Below, piece by piece: positions 60,338 to 64,000 of a stretch of DNA of 64,000 bases. Under the pieces are notes generated by a model. That model was given only the letters and a program-made list of their open reading frames with translations, was not told where the DNA came from and made no database searches. The position numbers and the translations under genes were made by a program. Numbering within the stretch: the stretch's first letter is position 1; every line of letters begins with the position of its first letter. Source of the DNA: SHAN690 sp038131955 (GTDB lineage: Bacteria; Bacteroidota; Bacteroidia; Flavobacteriales_G; Salibacteraceae); contig JAYPQK010000002.1 in assembly GCA_038131955.1 (NCBI GenBank), forward strand, positions 496,001 through 560,000, in the 5' to 3' direction.

Positions 60338-62818
60338 CTATCGAATTAGAGTAAAACTACCCCGAGTGAAGAAGCGGTCCGCATTCACCACAACGAAATC
60401 TTTGTAGACAACGGTGAAATAATATGTGCCAGGCGTGGCCGGTTCTCCATTCACATAACCATCCCAACCGTAGCTGATGTTCTGACTTTCATGCACCAGC
60501 TGCCCCCAGCGATTATAGATGAGCATGGAGAACTGGAAAACCTCACAGTCTGAATCCATGCGGAAGCGATCGTTCCAACCATCACCATTGGGCGTGAAGA
60601 CATTGCCATAGCGCAGATCGCAGTCCAAGTCAGGACATGCGGTATCCGAAGCAAAGACGCGTTGTGACTCGACCAACTCACATTCACGGAGACGGATGGT
60701 GACGATGTAGTTCTCCGTTTCACCCGGGATTGTCCAGATGGTATCGGTGGTATCACCCGTATTCCACTGGTAGCTAGCCAAGGAATCTGTTCCCCAAAGT
60801 TGGATGCTATCCTCATTGCAGATCACCGTATCCTCGCCCAGTTCGGTCTTGATCTCTCCATTGAAGACGGCTGTGAAGGTGTCCACGCTAAACCCACAAT
60901 CGTTGAAGGCGGCTAACCAAACGGTCATGGTCGTATCTACCTCGAACACTTCTACACTCGAACTATCCGACCAGATCCACGTGATGCTGTCGTTGTCGGG
61001 ACGTGTGAGGAAGATGGCGTTATCAAAGCAGTTCAGCGTATCCGGAGGAAGGAATGAACTGTCAGGGTTCGGAGTGACCTCAATGATGATCGTATCTGCG
61101 AACGGACCGCAGCCATTCAAGGCGCTGAAGATCAGGGTGTCGGATTGAGTTCGACGAATACTGAAGGTCGTGTCTCCCGTATTCCACATCCAGTCAGCAC
61201 TCACTTGAAGATCTGCGGTTACCGTGATTGATCCACCTTGGCAGAAGGTGGTATCCGGACCAAGATCCAAGACCACCGGGTCGTCAAACCTTACTTGAAT
61301 GGTGTCGGTCAGCGTATCACAAAAGCCAAACAGAGTAACGTAGACCAATGAATCATCAAAGACAACAAAGGTGTCGGCCGTGCTACTATCTTGCCAGAGG
61401 TAAGTGGAAAATGCGTCAAAGGCATCAAGGACTAGGGTATCTCCACGACAAAGGAGCGTATCCGCCGGACCGATATCCAAAGACTGACGAGGGTAGACAA
61501 AGATCTCTTGCACCACCGTATCGACGAGCGTATCGCCCCAAGCGATCAAGGTTACCGTAAAGCTTCCCGTGTCGGTGTAAGTATGCGTTGGATTTACCGA
61601 AGTAGAAGTGTCGGAAGTACCAGAAGTAGGATCACCAAAGTTCCAAAGCAGGGAATCCACTCCCAGCGTATCCACACTAAATGCAACCTCCTCACCAAAG
61701 CAATGATCTTCGGCACTAAATCCAACGCTAAAGAAAGACTGAATAAAGGTCGGCAGTCCCCAGCGCGAGGTGGTTGGAGAGATCAGAACCACAGCAGAGT
61801 CTTCCCAGTTGCATGCGAGGCCTAATTCGTTTGGATCATTGATCCTAGAGATCACGCCTTGGGTGTTTCGTGCGCAATATATGGCTCCGTCTTTGGCTAA
61901 TTGGAGCATACCTCCACCGTTGTTGGATGCGCCCACGACTACCTCAGAAGCCGAGATCGCTGCGGCTGTTACTTGGGTGAGGTCGAATTGCCTAACATCC
62001 GAAGTACTGTAACTGCACATGTAGAGTATTTCACTGTTGGGAGAAAACTCTAGGCCATACATCTGTCCATAGGGTAACGAGCTTCCGATCTTCACATCTG
62101 CCGTAACGGCTCCAGTATTCACATTAAAATCAAACAAATGCAAGCTGTCCGTCAAATGGAAGGTACATGCGATCTTCTGTGCATCTGGAGATGCCTTCAT
62201 ACCAAAACCAAAGCCGGAAGTCGGCCATCCGGTGTTCGAGATGACAGGGGTTGTATTGACGCCGGAAGAGGTAACCTCGTATGCATTGAATTGATCGGTC
62301 CCATTGAGATGGGTCACAACCCAAAAGCCGTTAGACTTCGTGATAGCAGCGACTTTCTCACTCGTGTTGGGCACGAGTTGAACATTCTTTTCGGAAGTAA
62401 CTACGTCTCCATTTCCTGAGTTCAGCGTGAGATCCACCCTGGAATACTGCAATCCATTAGCCGCCCCACCTTGATCTACCGTGAAAACATAATAATCATT
62501 AGGATTACCAGGACGAGGCACAATGATCCCCGAGTGTGTGGAGGTTCCACTTCCAAGAAGCCCAGTTCCGTTCGGCATTACGTTATGGTTCTTGTCCCAC
62601 ACCGACTGCCCATCCGTATAAAATAGGAGATTTCCTCCTGCATCACTGATAGATGCGCAACCCTCGCTTGTATTGATCTGACCATCATCTACAGGCACCG
62701 GACCCGAAGAAGTGAAATGGATCCCCGCATTGCTGCCGAAGTACCACCAATCGGCCTGACCTTGAGACCACGCGAATAGCGGCAATAACATGAGGATTAC
62801 TATCAGTCTGCGAAGCAT
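60338..62818 (-). CDS. Secreted PKD protein with T9SS type B sorting domain (copy 2)
   Basis: An 826-residue paralogue of the previous gene, with the same order: signal peptide, QADWWYFGSNAGIHFTSSG, propeller (GCASISDAGGNLLFYTDGQS), PKD (GDPTSGTSDTSTSVNPTHTY), Ig-like repeats and the sorting domain. The C-terminal 250 residues are almost the same in both proteins, the N-terminal region less so. Only 42 bp separate the two genes, without a terminator, so they may be one transcript. No PorP/SprF gene is next to them, unlike the locus at 13970. Confidence 0.9.
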   Translation of the reverse strand: MLRRLIVILMLLPLFAWSQGQADWWYFGSNAGIHFTSSGPVPVDDGQINTSEGCASISDAGGNLLFYTDGQSVWDKNHNVMPNGTGLLGSGTSTHSGIIVPRPGNPNDYYVFTVDQGGAANGLQYSRVDLTLNSGNGDVVTSEKNVQLVPNTSEKVAAITKSNGFWVVTHLNGTDQFNAYEVTSSGVNTTPVISNTGWPTSGFGFGMKASPDAQKIACTFHLTDSLHLFDFNVNTGAVTADVKIGSSLPYGQMYGLEFSPNSEILYMCSYSTSDVRQFDLTQVTAAAISASEVVVGASNNGGGMLQLAKDGAIYCARNTQGVISRINDPNELGLACNWEDSAVVLISPTTSRWGLPTFIQSFFSVGFSAEDHCFGEEVAFSVDTLGVDSLLWNFGDPTSGTSDTSTSVNPTHTYTDTGSFTVTLIAWGDTLVDTVVQEIFVYPRQSLDIGPADTLLCRGDTLVLDAFDAFSTYLWQDSSTADTFVVFDDSLVYVTLFGFCDTLTDTIQVRFDDPVVLDLGPDTTFCQGGSITVTADLQVSADWMWNTGDTTFSIRRTQSDTLIFSALNGCGPFADTIIIEVTPNPDSSFLPPDTLNCFDNAIFLTRPDNDSITWIWSDSSSVEVFEVDTTMTVWLAAFNDCGFSVDTFTAVFNGEIKTELGEDTVICNEDSIQLWGTDSLASYQWNTGDTTDTIWTIPGETENYIVTIRLRECELVESQRVFASDTACPDLDCDLRYGNVFTPNGDGWNDRFRMDSDCEVFQFSMLIYNRWGQLVHESQNISYGWDGYVNGEPATPGTYYFTVVYKDFVVVNADRFFTRGSFTLIR

Positions 62819-62890
62819 GTTACAAATAGACGTAGAAATGGGTTAGAAGTCGCCTGTCTTTACGTTAATTTTCTAAGAAAGTTCTGTGGA

Positions 62891-64000
62891 TTAACGGTCC
62901 AGCAATATGGATAACTCCTGAAATTCCTCCCCCGCCTTTTCCCAGCGCTGCATGTACTCCTCCAGCTTGCGTTGTTTTTCTGCGTGCTCAAAAAATATCC
63001 CTTGGTCCTGCTTAGACGTAGCGGGATCAGCCATCTTCTTCTCCAAGGCCTCGATCTCTGCCTCCTGCTCTTCGATCTTCTTCTCTAAGCCTGACAGCTG
63101 ATTCTTCATGCGCTTCCACTCCTTCTCTTTCTCCTTTCTTTCCTTGTTCGAAAGTCCGTCCGAGACCTTTGGTTTTTCAACTTGCTTTGGCGGCTGCTCT
63201 TTCTTCACCGCAGGCTTGGCTCCCTCAAACTCACGGAAATCGCGAACCTCGTAGTTGGCCAAGAAATCATCGATCGTACCCAAGTGTTCCTTCACCTTCC
63301 CTTCCTTGAACTCAAACGTTCGGTCAGTCAATCCTTGCAAGAATTCTCGGTCGTGGCTCACGACGATCAAGGTTCCTTTATAGTCGATCAGAGCTTCCTT
63401 CAATACTTCCTTCGCACTGATATCCAAGTGGTTGGTCGGCTCATCAAGGATTAACAGGTTACACTGCTTCAAGAGGAGTTTCGCCAAGGCCAATCTTGAT
63501 TTCTCACCCCCTGAGAGTACCCGCACCTTCTTATCGTAGTCGTCCGGACCAAAAAGGAAGGCTCCTAGTAGGGCCCTGACGCGATGGATTTTCGCATCGT
63601 CACTTGTCGCTTCGTGTTGAATGATCTCTTCTACCGTAGCGTCGTGATCCAAGGTCTTTTCTTGGATCTGGGCATAGTATCCGATATCCACGTTGTGTCC
63701 GATCTTCAACTCTCCCCCTCCTTCGGTATCGCCCACGATCATCTTGATCAAGGTCGACTTACCCTGACCGTTCCGTCCGACAAAGGCCACGCGGTCGCCG
63801 CGGAAGATATCAAACGATGCATCGGAAAACACTTGGTGCTCCCCATAGGTCTTTTCAGCATCCCGCGCCTTCACTACTACATCACCTGAACGCGGTGCCG
63901 GCGGAAAGCGAAAGCGAATGCGTGAATCGTCGGTCTCATCGATGTGCACGCGCTCCAGCTTCTCGAGTTGCTTCATCTTACTCTGCGCCTGCTTGGCCTT
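62891..64000 (-). CDS. ABC-F family ATPase, C-terminal part (5' end outside window)
   Basis: The last 369 codons of an ABC-F ATPase that begins beyond the right edge; the frame is open to 64000. Visible are a linker (KMKQLEKLERVHIDETDDSR) and the second ABC domain with Walker A GRNGQGKSTLIKM, signature LSGGEKSRLALAKLLL, Walker B CNLLILDEPTNHLD and the switch His in VSHDREFLQGLTDR. A C-terminal Lys/Glu-rich coiled coil follows (about 90 residues), as in Uup. ABC-F proteins act on ribosomes, and some confer antibiotic resistance; the coiled-coil tail suggests the Uup type. Confidence 0.93.
   Translation of the reverse strand, partial: KAKQAQSKMKQLEKLERVHIDETDDSRIRFRFPPAPRSGDVVVKARDAEKTYGEHQVFSDASFDIFRGDRVAFVGRNGQGKSTLIKMIVGDTEGGGELKIGHNVDIGYYAQIQEKTLDHDATVEEIIQHEATSDDAKIHRVRALLGAFLFGPDDYDKKVRVLSGGEKSRLALAKLLLKQCNLLILDEPTNHLDISAKEVLKEALIDYKGTLIVVSHDREFLQGLTDRTFEFKEGKVKEHLGTIDDFLANYEVRDFREFEGAKPAVKKEQPPKQVEKPKVSDGLSNKERKEKEKEWKRMKNQLSGLEKKIEEQEAEIEALEKKMADPATSKQDQGIFFEHAEKQRKLEEYMQRWEKAGEEFQELSILLDR

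Overview
The window is chromosomal DNA of a Bacteroidota bacterium, most likely a free-living member of the Flavobacteriales (the order is an inference). The evidence is PorQ, a PorP/SprF-type protein and a PorE-like protein of the type IX secretion system (T9SS), many secreted proteins with T9SS type A or type B C-terminal sorting domains, -7 promoter boxes of the TAnnTTTG type, a fused E1 alpha/beta 2-oxoacid dehydrogenase, and MetH split into two genes. I see no rRNA, tRNA, CRISPR array, prophage or transposase gene.

Layout. 1-8.2 kb holds housekeeping genes: ispH facing cmk-porQ-lon, a GlmU-like sugar nucleotidyltransferase and ribosomal protein L31 type B. 8.3-13.8 kb holds a beta-helix lipoprotein, a small CoA-binding protein, a GNAT-nitrilase fusion, a LexA-like repressor and a membrane protein/wHTH operon with a perfect operator palindrome. 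13.97-22.0 kb is a translationally coupled surface locus: giant SBBP/PKD adhesin, PorP/SprF, TPR-PD40-OmpA protein and a GT-C glycosyltransferase. 22-28.2 kb holds MoxR, a TPR protein, a frameshifted gene, purT and htpG. 28.5-38.2 kb holds two tandem T9SS M4 metallopeptidases and a PD40 protein with four internal repeats. 38.4-46.4 kb holds a SPOR/TPR protein, an EEP nuclease-like protein, YggS, an NlpC/P60 peptidase, a decayed DUF4386 gene, a T9SS repeat protein, DUF2164 and a small membrane protein. 46.7-51.7 kb is a methionine operon, SAM-I riboswitch - metH (two genes) - metF. 51.7-56.4 kb holds an AlgX/AlgJ-like protein, an outer-membrane barrel, fused E1 and PadR. 56.9-64 kb holds an OmpA-like lipoprotein, two tandem type B T9SS giants and a partial ABC-F ATPase.

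How the genes work together. Many products act at the cell surface: T9SS parts, their cargo and barrel or lipoprotein partners. The central-metabolism blocks (isoprenoid, pyrimidine, purine, methionine/folate, 2-oxoacid oxidation) are ordinary.

Unusual signals. (1) Five genes are interrupted: three by in-frame stops, one of TGA, TAG and TAA (the TAA gene also has a frameshift), and two by single frameshifts. (2) The 9-mer ACCTAACTA lies 3-4 nt after a -7-like box at three promoters, two of them the M4 peptidase pair. (3) Period 7-8 bp degenerate repeats with related units occur in four gene-free spacers, one next to an 85-bp cloverleaf-like palindromic element. (4) There is a candidate orphan structured RNA at 279-397. 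(5) Convergent genes nearly always abut or overlap at their stop codons.
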